A stretch of 38,551 bases of DNA from Gammaproteobacteria bacterium. Its GTDB lineage: Bacteria; Pseudomonadota; Gammaproteobacteria; Pseudomonadales; Pseudomonadaceae. This document shows, piece after piece, positions 26,854-36,299 of this stretch. A program made the translations under genes and the position numbers. Numbering within the stretch: position 1 is the stretch's first letter; each line of letters starts with the position of its first letter. The notes beneath the pieces are model-generated. The model was not told where the DNA came from, did no database searches, and saw nothing but the letters and a program-made list of their open reading frames with translations. The stretch spans positions 1 to 38,551 of the forward strand of contig JAAYFI010000001.1 of assembly GCA_012728315.1 (NCBI GenBank). The letters are read 5' to 3'.

Positions 26854-29800
26854 GTTCTTTAGCGGTAGCAAAGCGCCCTTTAGCGTTAAATTTTCCATTG
26901 CATGGCAGCCGTTTAATTGAAGCCAGTGCCGGTACAGGCAAAACTTACACCATTGCCGCGCTGTATATACGCTTAATTTTACAGCATGGCCTTGAGCGCA
27001 ATGCTGCTTTTGATCGTGCATTATTACCGCCTGAGATTTTAGTGGTGACCTTTACCGAAGCCGCCACACAGGAGTTACGTGACAGGGTGCGAGCGAAGTT
27101 GGTTGAGGCCGCACAGGTGTTTCGCCAAGAGCAGCAGGAGCCTGATGCGTTATTGCAGTTGTTACGGGCCGACTATCCGCAGCAGCAATGGAGCGTTTGC
27201 GCACAGCGCCTTGATCAAGCGGCGCAGTGGATGGATGAGGCGGCTATATCCACCATTCACGCATGGTGCCAGCGCATGTTGCGTGAGCACGCCTTTGATA
27301 GTGGCAGTTTATTTACGCAAACGTTAGAAACCGATCACAGCGAACTGCTGGCTTTGGTGGTTAAAGATTATTGGCGCCAGCAATGTTATCCGCTGCACAG
27401 TTCTAATGTGTTGTGGACATTAGAACACTGGCAGCAACCGGCCGTTTTGCAGCGCAAAGTGTATCCCTTGCTGAATGCACACAGTGCCATGGTGGAGCAT
27501 AGCGCTGCTGAGCATACATTGGCCCAGGTGTTGGATAATGGTCTAGCTGAGCAAGAGCAGACTTTAGCGAACTTAAAAGAGCCTTGGTTGCAGTGGAGTG
27601 AGGAGCTGCGCGATATTCTAGATGGTGCTGTTGCGGCCAAAGCAGTCAATGGACGTGTGATTCAGGCGCGTTATTACATGCCTTGGTTGGAGAAGCTTAA
27701 AGCCTGGGCAGCCGATGCCGAGCAAGTGCAGCTGGACCTCGGTACTGGTTTTACTCGGTTGACACCTGATGGTCTGTTGGCGGCATGGAAAGACAGCAGC
27801 GCGGTACCCGAGCATCCTGCGCTGCTGGCCATGCAACACTTGCCACAGCAACTGGAAAGGCTCACTCGATCATTAGATGAGCAGGCTCTGCGGCATGCCG
27901 CGCATTGGATTAAGCGGCGTTTCAATCTTGAAAAGCAGCAGCGTGCACAAATGGGTTTTGATGACATGCTCACGCGCTTAGATGATGCCTTGCAAGGCCC
28001 CAGCGGTGAGCGCTTAGCCGAGGTGATTCGCCAGCAGTTTCCGATTGCTTTAATCGATGAGTTTCAAGATACGGATCCTTTGCAGTATCGGATATTCGAT
28101 AAGGTGTATCAGATCGAAACGAACTCCAGGGCAACCGGGCTTTTTTTAATTGGCGACCCGAAACAGGCTATTTATAGCTTTCGTGGAGCGGATATCCATA
28201 CCTATTTGTATGCACGGCGAGCGACTGCGGGACGCCATTACAATTTGGACACTAACTTTCGCTCTACACAAAATATGGTGAATGCTGTTAATCAGCTGTT
28301 TGAGTTGGCCGAGCAACGTACAGAGGGGCAGGGGGCATTTTTATTTAAGCAGGCAGACGGTAGTAATGATTTACCTTTTTCCTGTGTGCATGGCAAAGGC
28401 CGCGCAGAACACTGGTGGGTTGCAGGGCAGGCACAAGCGGCTTTAACGATATGGCAATTGCCGTCTGATGAGCCGCTAGCGCAGGGCGCGTATGTGGAAG
28501 GCATGGCAGCAAGCTGTGCTTCAGAAATTGTTCGCTTGCTGAATTTAGCGCAACAGGGGCAGGCTGGCTTTAAACATCAGGATGGCCAACTCCAGGCGCT
28601 GCAGCCTAACGATATCGCTATTTTGGTTAGAAATATGCACGAGGCACAAGCCATTCGCCAGCAGTTAGCTCAGCGTAATGTGCGCAGTGTTTATTTGTCC
28701 GATAAGGACTCTGTATTCGCTAGCCAAGAAGCAGCGGATGTGCTGACTTGGCTACTGGCGTGTTTACAGCCAAATAATGAGCGAGCGTTAAAATCTGCTT
28801 TAGCCTGCACTACCTTTGCTTTGCCTTTGAGTGACTTAGAGCGCATCAACCAAGATGAACTGCTCTGGGAAAGTCGCGTCTTGCAGTTTAAAGAGTATTT
28901 GCAGGTTTGGCACACGCAAGGTGTGCTGCCCATGCTGCGCAAAATGATGCATGACTTCCAATTACCACAGCGGCTGGTACAGCGTGTTGACGGTGAGCGA
29001 GCATTAACGAATTTGCTGCACTTGGCTGAATTGTTGCAGCAGGCCGCAGGTGAATTGGATGGTGAGTTCGCTTTGCTGCGTTACTTGCAAACAGCCTGTG
29101 CCGGGCAAGCAGAAAATGCACAAGAGCAGGTTTTACGCTTGGAGAGTGATGAGTCACTGGTGCGTGTGGTCACTATTCATAAGTCGAAGGGGTTGGAGTA
29201 TCCCTTAGTGTTTTTGCCTTTTATCTGTGCTTTTCGTGCGCAAGAGGGTAAACAGCCTTTTACTGTGCAAATAGACGGTCAGCGGCAGCTGGTGTTGCAT
29301 GCGGACAAAGACAGCTTGGCACTGGCCGAGCAAGAGCGTCTTGCGGAAGATTTGCGCTTGCTTTATGTGGCGTTAACCCGAGCGCGTCATGCCTGCTGGC
29401 TGGGTATTGCTGACTTAAAAAAGGGCCAAGGCAACTCATCAATACTTCACCAAAGCGCCATTGGTTACTTGTTAAATAATGGCCAGCCATTGGCCCATAG
29501 CCAAGAGCTGCTAGAGTGGCTGGCGCCATTTGTACCGGCAACAGATAGCGATTTAGTCAGTTGTGTATCGACACAGCCCCTAGAGACGGCGGAGTGTTTA
29601 CAAAACAGTAACGCAGGCTTTACTCCGGTGTGGCGCACACCTCAGCGGCGTACTCGTGAGCACTGGTGGATTGCTTCTTATAGCGCATTGCGTTTAACCG
29701 CTCAGGCGCCAATACCCGTACCGCAATCTATCGAGCGAGCCGAGGATTTAGCACCGCAAACAGCTGAGGCGCAAAATATCAGCGATGATGAACGTGATGC

Positions 29801-30572
29801 GTTGACGCTGCCGATACAAACAAGCACTGAGCCGCAAGGTATGCACAGTTTTCCGCGTGGCGCAAAGCCCGGTACATTTTTGCACGGTTTATTGGAGTGG
29901 GCGGCTGAGCAAGGGTTTTCTGCTGTGCTGCAAGACCCAATAACCGCACAGCAAGTGATTGCTGAGCGCAGTGCGGCCTATGGCTTTGCGGCGTACAGCA
30001 GTGTGCTGTGGTCGTGGTTAAGTGATTATTTGCAAGCTGTTTTTTTAGTTGCAGACCAGCCTTTGGTTTTGTCGCAATTAGAGCATTATCAGGCTGAGAT
30101 GGAATTTTGGTTTGCAACCCGGAATGCCGACACTCAAGTGTTGGATCAGCTGGTACGTCAATTTATTTTGCCTGAGCGCGCGCGGCCTTACCTCGAGCCT
30201 GAACGGCTAAACGGTATGTTTAAGGGGTTTATTGACTTGGTGTTAGAGCATCAAGGGCGTTATTACGTCGTGGATTACAAATCCAACTGGCTGGGTGAGC
30301 AGGATGCTGACTACACTGCTGCGGCAATGGATGAGTGCGTACTTGCACACCGTTATGACTTGCAATACACCTTGTACATCGTGGCCTTACACCGCCTCCT
30401 GAAAGTGCGTATTGCAGATTACGATTACGACACGCATATGGGCGGAGCGGTGTATATGTTCTTGCGTGGCATGCAGGGCGAGACGCAAGGCTTGCATTGT
30501 GCACGCCCAGAACGCGAGCTGATTGAGCGCTTGGATGCTTTATTTAAATCTAGTCCACAGGAGGCGTACTAA
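26850..30572 (+). CDS. recB: Exodeoxyribonuclease V subunit beta (RecB)
   Basis: The 1240-residue RecB subunit carries the 3'-5' SF1 helicase and the single nuclease site of RecBCD. Walker A is SAGTGKTYT at about residues 26-34; helicase motif II is LIDEFQDTDP (about 400). The C-terminal nuclease is visible in FKGFIDLVLE and YYVVDYKSNWLG, with the catalytic Asp-x-Lys at about residues 1141-1143. The start is a GTG that overlaps the recC TGA, with AAGGAG seven bases upstream, so translation is coupled. Its own stop codon abuts the recD ATG. Confidence 0.96.
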   Translation: MSSLAVAKRPLALNFPLHGSRLIEASAGTGKTYTIAALYIRLILQHGLERNAAFDRALLPPEILVVTFTEAATQELRDRVRAKLVEAAQVFRQEQQEPDALLQLLRADYPQQQWSVCAQRLDQAAQWMDEAAISTIHAWCQRMLREHAFDSGSLFTQTLETDHSELLALVVKDYWRQQCYPLHSSNVLWTLEHWQQPAVLQRKVYPLLNAHSAMVEHSAAEHTLAQVLDNGLAEQEQTLANLKEPWLQWSEELRDILDGAVAAKAVNGRVIQARYYMPWLEKLKAWAADAEQVQLDLGTGFTRLTPDGLLAAWKDSSAVPEHPALLAMQHLPQQLERLTRSLDEQALRHAAHWIKRRFNLEKQQRAQMGFDDMLTRLDDALQGPSGERLAEVIRQQFPIALIDEFQDTDPLQYRIFDKVYQIETNSRATGLFLIGDPKQAIYSFRGADIHTYLYARRATAGRHYNLDTNFRSTQNMVNAVNQLFELAEQRTEGQGAFLFKQADGSNDLPFSCVHGKGRAEHWWVAGQAQAALTIWQLPSDEPLAQGAYVEGMAASCASEIVRLLNLAQQGQAGFKHQDGQLQALQPNDIAILVRNMHEAQAIRQQLAQRNVRSVYLSDKDSVFASQEAADVLTWLLACLQPNNERALKSALACTTFALPLSDLERINQDELLWESRVLQFKEYLQVWHTQGVLPMLRKMMHDFQLPQRLVQRVDGERALTNLLHLAELLQQAAGELDGEFALLRYLQTACAGQAENAQEQVLRLESDESLVRVVTIHKSKGLEYPLVFLPFICAFRAQEGKQPFTVQIDGQRQLVLHADKDSLALAEQERLAEDLRLLYVALTRARHACWLGIADLKKGQGNSSILHQSAIGYLLNNGQPLAHSQELLEWLAPFVPATDSDLVSCVSTQPLETAECLQNSNAGFTPVWRTPQRRTREHWWIASYSALRLTAQAPIPVPQSIERAEDLAPQTAEAQNISDDERDALTLPIQTSTEPQGMHSFPRGAKPGTFLHGLLEWAAEQGFSAVLQDPITAQQVIAERSAAYGFAAYSSVLWSWLSDYLQAVFLVADQPLVLSQLEHYQAEMEFWFATRNADTQVLDQLVRQFILPERARPYLEPERLNGMFKGFIDLVLEHQGRYYVVDYKSNWLGEQDADYTAAAMDECVLAHRYDLQYTLYIVALHRLLKVRIADYDYDTHMGGAVYMFLRGMQGETQGLHCARPERELIERLDALFKSSPQEAY

Positions 30573-32726
30573 ATGCAGCAGCAAGGAGAGCTTTTTGATA
30601 ACGATCTGCAATCATTACAGCAGGCTACAGTGGCTGGATCAGTGTCAGTTGGACTGCAGTTGAATGCTGAAAACTGCTTAGCCAGTCAGGAAGGCATGTT
30701 GCAGTTGTTAAATAGCTGGTTAGATGCCGGCTGGATACGCGCGCTTGATCTGGCATTGGTTAAATTATTACTCAACCTTGATCCTCAAGCCGAGCCGCTC
30801 GTGCTTTTGGCGATTGCTTTGACCAGTCATCAGCTTGGCCATGGGCATATTTGCTTGGATATACACAGCTTGTTGCGTGACCCTGATCTGGCCTTGTTAT
30901 TACCGCCAGAGGGGCAAAGTCCTGAGCAACAATTGTTACCCTCGCAGTTGTTAGCCGATGTGCAGGCACAACATTGGATCAAGGCTTTACTGCGCAGCAC
31001 ACTGCTGTATGACCAAGAGCAAAGGATGCCAGCACCATTGGTGTTGCTGGAAGAACGCTTATATTTATATCGCTACTGGCAGTACGAGCAAAAAATTGCG
31101 CAGCACTTGGTTGAGCGCGCGCGCGCAACCTTGCCATTAGCCAATCACTTTGCCGAGCACTTAAACGCCTTATTTACTGAACCCTTGATGCTGGCAGGGC
31201 AGCGCTACACCGATTGGCAGAAAGTTGCTTGCGCCCTAGCAGCACAAGGTCAGCTGACTTTAATTACCGGCGGGCCGGGCACGGGGAAAACAACGACAGT
31301 CGTACGCTTACTGGCACTGTTACAGCAGTCTGCGCTGCAGCACGGCCAGGCTCTACGTATTTTGCTGGCCGCGCCCACTGGCAAAGCCGCCGCGCGTTTA
31401 ACCGAGTCGATTGGCGCGCAGGTTGCATTGCTCCCCGTGGCGGCAGAGGTCAGTAACAGCATTCCAACAGAGGTGAATACCTTGCACCGGCTGTTGGGCA
31501 GCCTGCCAGAGACACGCCATTTTCGACATAACAGCACAAACCCATTGTTGGTGGATGTTTTGGTGATTGATGAAGCGTCCATGATCGATCTGGAAATGAT
31601 GCATAACGTCTTGCAAGCATTACCCAGCCATGCGCGCTTAATTTTACTGGGCGATAAAGATCAGTTGGCGTCTGTAGAAGCAGGGTCTGTACTGGGCGAT
31701 CTTTGCGCTGATGCTGAACTGGGCTATTACACACAACAGACGCGGCAACAGCTTGAACATTTATGTCATGAAAAATTGGATGCACAGCCTTGGTGCGAGG
31801 CTGCTCCAGGCCAACATTTACTGGCTCAGCGCACGGTAATGCTGCGTCACTCGCGACGCTTTGGGAGCGCATCAGGGATTGGTCAGTTGGCGCGCGCCGT
31901 CAATCAGAGTCTGCAGCAGCAGGCTTGGCAGTTGCTGCGCAGCGGTGCTGATGATCTGGGTTATTTGCTGAGCCAGGCAAATGATTCAGAGGCCATGAGG
32001 CAATTGTTATTAGGTCAAGTTGAGTCAGAAACACATCATGCAGGCTATGCGTATTATTTAAATGTTTTGCAAGCGCAGCGCCCATCCAGTGGTGAACCTA
32101 TAACAGCTGCATGTTGGCAGCAGTGGGCCAGTGCTGTGTTAGGTGCCTTTGATCAGTTTCGCCTATTGTGCGCATTGCGTAAGGGCGACTTTGGTGTGGC
32201 GGGTTTAAATCAGCGCACGGCGCAGGTGCTATACAAACAGGGCCTGATCAGTAGCACTGAAGGTTGGTACGAAGGGCGCCCAGTGTTAGTGACGCAAAAT
32301 GATTACAGTTTGGGCCTGATGAATGGCGATATCGGTATTGCTTTACTGCTACCCAACACTGCCGCCAATGCCGACACTGAGCAGCCCGAGCAGGTTTTGC
32401 GAGTGGCTTTTGCCCGTAATGATGGGCAGGCCGGTGTGCGCTTTGTGTTACCCAGTCGCTTAACAGCAGTGGAAACCGTTTTTGCAATGACGGTGCATAA
32501 ATCTCAAGGATCTGAATTTGTGCATACAGCGCTTATTTTGCCAGAACGTCTGAATCCAGTCTTAACCAAAGAGTTGCTCTATACCGGCATCACCCGAGCA
32601 AGAAAAAGATTCACCTTGGTCGAGAGTCAGGCCGGTGTATTTGCCGCCAGTGTATTGCGAAAAGTAGAGCGTGTAAGTGGACTTAATCAGGCGATACAAG
32701 TACATACGGCTAAAGTTGAGCTATAA
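30573..32726 (+). CDS. recD: Exodeoxyribonuclease V subunit alpha (RecD)
   Basis: The fast 5'-3' SF1B helicase subunit of RecBCD, 717 residues, longer than the 608 of E. coli but normal for pseudomonads. Walker A is GGPGTGKTTTV at about residues 233-243, motif II is VLVIDEASMIDLEMM (about 327-341), and the UvrD-like C-terminal motifs include AMTVHKSQGSEF and LLYTGITRARKRF. The ATG follows the recB TAA with no gap, and the CAGGAGG ribosome-binding site is inside the end of recB. About 130 AT-rich bases without a terminator separate it from tsdB. Confidence 0.95.
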   Translation: MQQQGELFDNDLQSLQQATVAGSVSVGLQLNAENCLASQEGMLQLLNSWLDAGWIRALDLALVKLLLNLDPQAEPLVLLAIALTSHQLGHGHICLDIHSLLRDPDLALLLPPEGQSPEQQLLPSQLLADVQAQHWIKALLRSTLLYDQEQRMPAPLVLLEERLYLYRYWQYEQKIAQHLVERARATLPLANHFAEHLNALFTEPLMLAGQRYTDWQKVACALAAQGQLTLITGGPGTGKTTTVVRLLALLQQSALQHGQALRILLAAPTGKAAARLTESIGAQVALLPVAAEVSNSIPTEVNTLHRLLGSLPETRHFRHNSTNPLLVDVLVIDEASMIDLEMMHNVLQALPSHARLILLGDKDQLASVEAGSVLGDLCADAELGYYTQQTRQQLEHLCHEKLDAQPWCEAAPGQHLLAQRTVMLRHSRRFGSASGIGQLARAVNQSLQQQAWQLLRSGADDLGYLLSQANDSEAMRQLLLGQVESETHHAGYAYYLNVLQAQRPSSGEPITAACWQQWASAVLGAFDQFRLLCALRKGDFGVAGLNQRTAQVLYKQGLISSTEGWYEGRPVLVTQNDYSLGLMNGDIGIALLLPNTAANADTEQPEQVLRVAFARNDGQAGVRFVLPSRLTAVETVFAMTVHKSQGSEFVHTALILPERLNPVLTKELLYTGITRARKRFTLVESQAGVFAASVLRKVERVSGLNQAIQVHTAKVEL

Positions 32727-32790
32727 ATAAGCATTTACATACGTTTTATATATTTTATAGCCTTACAAAGTACCAAGGCATCGTATATAT

Positions 32791-32804
32791 TTGATTTTAG
32801 TCAA
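32791..32804. promoter_or_regulatory. ANR/FNR-type box upstream of tsdBA
   Basis: TTGATTTTAGTCAA matches the FNR/ANR consensus TTGAT-N4-ATCAA at nine of ten positions. A -10-like GATAAT lies at 32824-32829, placing the box centre close to -40 relative to the predicted start, the position of a class II activator site. The box lies 54 bases before the tsdB ATG. Confidence 0.65.
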
Positions 32805-32857
32805 CAACTTACTTGATGAACTTGATAATTAGAGCCCGATAAGGAAAAGAGGTGAGA

Positions 32858-33499
32858 ATGAAAAAATTTCATCGTATGACTCTAACAGCCGCATCGTTAT
32901 TTTTTGCAATAACATCGGCACACGCGTTAGATGGGGATGCCAAAGCTGGCGAACAAGCGGCAGCCGTATGTGTGGCCTGTCACCAAGCGGATGGTTCTGG
33001 TATGAACGTTCCGGGCGGTGAGTCTTGGCCGAGCTTGGCAGGAATAAATGCTGAATATTTATATAAGCAGCTTTCGGATGTAAAAGCAGGAACTCGTAAC
33101 AGCCCAACGATGATGCCTTTTGTGAGCATGCTGAATGAGCAGCAGTTTAAAGATGTCTCGGTGTATTACAGTCAGCTTCCTGCAACAGAAGGCAAGTTTG
33201 ATCCAGAAGCAACTGAGGAAGAGCTGGCGCATGGGGAGAAGCTCGCAACTCAAGGGGACTGGGATCGTTATATTGTGCCTTGCAAAAGCTGCCACGGACC
33301 AGACAACCTCGGTGCGGGTGATGCATTCCCGCGGCTGGCAGGTCAGCATGCTGGCTATATCGCTGATCAGTTATACGCTTGGCAGTCAGGTAAACGCGAT
33401 AACGATCCACAGCATTTAATGCTTGCGATTGCTGAGCGTTTAAATGATGAGGATATCCGTGCGGTATCACAGTGGCTTTCACGCCAGCCTGCGAAGTGA
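32858..33499 (+). CDS. tsdB: Diheme cytochrome c4-type protein TsdB
   Basis: A periplasmic 213-residue diheme cytochrome c of the c4 family. It has an N-terminal signal peptide (to about residue 24, AHA) and two heme-attachment motifs: CVACH at residues 38-42 and CKSCH at 142-146. Together with TsdA it transfers electrons between thiosulfate/tetrathionate and the respiratory chain; in P. stutzeri the partner genes are arranged as tsdB-tsdA, as here. I chose the ATG at 32858 (AGAGGTG upstream) over the GTG two codons earlier. The gene lies 14 bases before tsdA, and an ANR-type box precedes it. Confidence 0.82.
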   Translation: MKKFHRMTLTAASLFFAITSAHALDGDAKAGEQAAAVCVACHQADGSGMNVPGGESWPSLAGINAEYLYKQLSDVKAGTRNSPTMMPFVSMLNEQQFKDVSVYYSQLPATEGKFDPEATEEELAHGEKLATQGDWDRYIVPCKSCHGPDNLGAGDAFPRLAGQHAGYIADQLYAWQSGKRDNDPQHLMLAIAERLNDEDIRAVSQWLSRQPAK

Positions 33500-33513
33500 T
33501 AGGGAGAAAATCA

Positions 33514-34521
33514 ATGAAAGATTCTAAAAAATTCCTCTTCCGTAGCTTGACGGTTGCTGTGGCCGCAAGTGTACTGAGTTTTGCTGCGCAAGCTGAGCAG
33601 CGTTTTCCAGTCAATAACCCCGAAGTCAAAGAAGGCGAGTACGTACACGTTCCGCCTACCATGGAAGATCTGGAAAAGAGCAACTTCCATCCAGAGCTGA
33701 AGCGTGTCATTCGTCGTGGTTATGATCTGTTTATGAATACGCAGCAGCTGCGCGGTAAAAATGTTTTTAACAACATGAACTGCAGCAGCTGCCACATGGG
33801 CGAAGGCCGTTTACCTTTCGCAGGCCCTGTTTGGCCAGCAGCAGTGACGCTACCTAACTATCGTCCTAAAAATGACCATGTCAACAACCTAGAAGAGCGC
33901 ATTGCTGGTTGCTTTAGTTACTCGATGAACGGCAAGCCGCCCGAGTACGGTAGTGATGATATGGTTGCTTTAACGGCATATCACCAGTGGCTGGCGAAAG
34001 GCGTACCGGTTTATCAGCCTGGCGGTAATATGTATGGCCGTGGCTACCCGAATCTTGCTGAGCCTGCTCAGAAAATGGACTACAAACGCGGCGAAAAAAT
34101 CTACGCAGAAAACTGCAGTCTATGCCACTCTGATACTGGTGCTGGCTTAGTTCAAAATGGCAAAGTGGTGTTCCCAGCGGTTTGGGGTGATACCTCATAT
34201 AACTGGGGTGCAGGTATTTCACGCAATTTCACTTTGGCATCTTTTGTTAAGCACAATATGCCTTTGGGCCGCCCCAATAGTTTGACCGATCAAGAGGCTT
34301 GGGATGTGGCTTATTACATCAACAGCCAAGAGCGCCCGCAAGAGCCGCGATACACCGGTAACGTGAAAGAGACGCGTGAAAAGTATCTAGAAAGCTTCCA
34401 TAAGCACACCAACTACGGTTTGGAAGTTGAAGGCCGCTTATTGGGTGATCACGATAATGTTGGGGAAAAAGACTTCTTAAAACCCGATGCTTTGCGTTCG
34501 CGGACTTACACTGCCGATTAA
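33514..34521 (+). CDS. tsdA: Thiosulfate dehydrogenase/tetrathionate reductase TsdA
   Basis: A 335-residue periplasmic diheme c-type cytochrome that joins two thiosulfates to tetrathionate, or runs the reverse reaction. A signal peptide ends near residue 27 (AQA). Heme motifs are CSSCH (90-94) and CSLCH (201-205). The unusual cysteine heme ligand typical of TsdA is visible as Cys133 in ERIAGCFSYSMNGKP. The motifs FPAVWGDTSYNWGAGI and KHNMPLG, and LTDQEAWDVAYYINS, are also typical; Met249 is a candidate distal ligand of heme 2. The ATG at 33514 has GGGAG upstream; a longer frame from 33472 is inside tsdB. A terminator follows. Confidence 0.88.
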   Translation: MKDSKKFLFRSLTVAVAASVLSFAAQAEQRFPVNNPEVKEGEYVHVPPTMEDLEKSNFHPELKRVIRRGYDLFMNTQQLRGKNVFNNMNCSSCHMGEGRLPFAGPVWPAAVTLPNYRPKNDHVNNLEERIAGCFSYSMNGKPPEYGSDDMVALTAYHQWLAKGVPVYQPGGNMYGRGYPNLAEPAQKMDYKRGEKIYAENCSLCHSDTGAGLVQNGKVVFPAVWGDTSYNWGAGISRNFTLASFVKHNMPLGRPNSLTDQEAWDVAYYINSQERPQEPRYTGNVKETREKYLESFHKHTNYGLEVEGRLLGDHDNVGEKDFLKPDALRSRTYTAD

Positions 34522-34542
34522 ATATCAGTAACATATGGCGAG

Positions 34543-34570
34543 TGGGGTCTAATTAAGACCCCATTATTTT
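34543..34570 (+). terminator. Rho-independent terminator after tsdA
   Basis: TGGGGTCT/AGACCCCA (34543-34550 with 34556-34563), a perfect eight-base stem with a five-base loop followed by TTATTTTATT. It lies 22 bases after tsdA and 30 before the second porin, so the porin must have its own promoter or be read by read-through. Confidence 0.88.
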
Positions 34571-34599
34571 ATTGATCTGCTTAACTACAAGGTAATCGA

Positions 34600-35874
34600 A
34601 TGATTTTTTCACCATTAGCACGCGCTATTACTTTAGCCACTGCTGGTAGCATTTTTATGGCAGCACCATCGCTCGCCACGGCTGACTTTATTAATGACAG
34701 CACCGCCAGCTTGGGGTTCCGTAACCTGTATATGAATCAGGATACGCGTAGTGGTCTTAGCAATGATACAAATAAAACTAAGGAAGAATGGTCACAAGCC
34801 ATTATCCTTGACTATCAGTCCGGCTTCACTGAAGGCACCATAGGTTTTGGTGTGGATGTGTATGCAGCTACAGGTATTAAGCTGGATTCTGGTCCAAATC
34901 GTAGTCCTGACTCGTTCCCGCAACGCAGTAATGGCAAATCAGTTGATAACTTCGGCAAGCTCGGTGGTACGGCTAAAGCAAAACTGTCTGAAACAGTTCT
35001 GCAAGTAGGTACTTTGATGCCACGCTTACCAACAGTTCAAGCCAACCTTGAAGGTCGCTTGCTACCGCAAATGTTCACCGGTGGCTTGTTAACCTCCAAT
35101 GAAATTGACGGTCTAACTGCTCGCTTAGGTCATATTGATCGGGTTAACTACCGTAACTCGACTGATCGCGAACGTATGAGCATGAACGTTGCTGGCAAGA
35201 AAGGCATAGAGTTTAAAGCGGGCGCTGATGAGACCAGCAATTCTTTTGACTTGGCCAGCCTTGATTACAAGTGGAACGACTCGTTAACCACCGGCTATAA
35301 CTTTGGTCGTTTAGAAAATCTGTATAAGCAGCACATCCTGACTGCTGTACATCTATTACCACTGGGTGATCAGCGCTCATTAAAAACTGACCTGCGTGTC
35401 TCTCGCTCAACTGATGATGGCAAAACTAACGTCGATAACAAAGCCTTCTCCGGCATGATGACCTACAGCTTCGGCTTTAATAAGCTGGGCTTGGGTTACC
35501 AGAAAATGACGGGTGATACCGGCTATGCGTACATGCAAGGCACAGACCCATTCTTAGTCAACTTTATTGCCAACCGTGAGTTTGGTGCTAAAGATGAAAA
35601 ATCATGGCAAGTGCGTCACGACTACAACTTTGCCGGCCTAGGCATCCCAGGTCTAACCATGTTCAACCGTTACGTTAAAGGTACCGGTGCTGATTTAGGT
35701 GGTGGTAAAGAAGGTCGTGAGTGGGAGCGTGACTTCGATATTTCTTACGCCTTCCAAACCGGCGCATTGAAAAACTTTAATGTGCGCTGGAGAAACTCAA
35801 CAGTACGTTCCAATATCACGAAAGACTTGGACGATAACCGTTTGATCTTAGCTTACACCTTGCCTTTGCTATAA
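34600..35874 (+). CDS. OprD-family outer-membrane porin (second copy)
   Basis: A 424-residue OprD/Occ-type channel. The signal peptide (MIFSPLARAITLATAGSIFM...) ends near residue 27, and mature FINDSTASLGFRNLYMNQDTR is the family signature; the last strand ends LILAYTLPLL. It is paralogous to the porin at 21792-23156 but lacks about 30 residues, mainly in the first extracellular region after residue 40 and around residues 110-125. AAGGTAAT lies upstream of the ATG. Being immediately after tsdBA, it could supply a sulfur substrate to TsdA, but the terminator between and the broad specificities of the family make this a guess. Confidence 0.92.
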   Translation: MIFSPLARAITLATAGSIFMAAPSLATADFINDSTASLGFRNLYMNQDTRSGLSNDTNKTKEEWSQAIILDYQSGFTEGTIGFGVDVYAATGIKLDSGPNRSPDSFPQRSNGKSVDNFGKLGGTAKAKLSETVLQVGTLMPRLPTVQANLEGRLLPQMFTGGLLTSNEIDGLTARLGHIDRVNYRNSTDRERMSMNVAGKKGIEFKAGADETSNSFDLASLDYKWNDSLTTGYNFGRLENLYKQHILTAVHLLPLGDQRSLKTDLRVSRSTDDGKTNVDNKAFSGMMTYSFGFNKLGLGYQKMTGDTGYAYMQGTDPFLVNFIANREFGAKDEKSWQVRHDYNFAGLGIPGLTMFNRYVKGTGADLGGGKEGREWERDFDISYAFQTGALKNFNVRWRNSTVRSNITKDLDDNRLILAYTLPLL

Positions 35875-36299
35875 ATAAGGCGCATTGAGCTCGATATCTA
35901 TAACGGGTTCAAGAAAGCAGCTTTGCGCACATGGGAGCATTCGATGTGCGCAAAGTTGTCTTTAATGGCTTGATAAAACATTCCCAGCATGCTACTTGAT
36001 TTTTCTGTAAGAGTACTGTATATTTATACGCCTATCCCGACTCAAACGACTATTTGATTGAGTGGCGTGGTACAGAGAAAGACATCACCGGTACGCCTCA
36101 GAGCTATTGCTCGCGCATAATCCAAAATGCTATACCAATGCTTCGCAATGAAGCCTAGGTTCAATACTGATCTACATTTCAGTACTGCTTTATTTCTGCA
36201 AACCACCTGCTTTTATGATGAGCAATCTATTGCTTTGTCTCGTTTTCGGGAGACTTTACAGTGTTTGCTGTATAGAAATTATAAAAAAGGGGTAAGGAT
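35875..36299. other. Region with an orphan reading frame and a LexA-like site
   Basis: About 425 bases between the porin and a small ORF. Beyond the inverted repeat there is a LexA-box-like CTGTATATTTATACGC (36016-36031, 13 of 16 to CTGTATATATATACAG). Overlapping it, a plus-strand frame opens at 36000 and runs to a stop at 36159-36161, encoding about 53 residues that include AYPDSNDYLIEWRGTEKDIT. There is no plausible start codon or Shine-Dalgarno, so this may be the end of a lost gene. I do not recognise the peptide. Confidence 0.4.
35921..35955. terminator. Perfect 12-base inverted repeat after the second porin
   Basis: CTTTGCGCACAT/ATGTGCGCAAAG (35921-35932 with 35944-35955) with an 11-base loop, about 47 bases after the porin stop. 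It is followed by TTGTCTTTAA, only a weak T-run, so it may act as a terminator or mRNA-end stabiliser. Confidence 0.5.

Noticed and set aside
27079-29541. Several 70-110 codon frames on both strands inside recB
   Set aside because: Overlapped entirely by recB, which has continuous family motifs from Walker A to the nuclease site.
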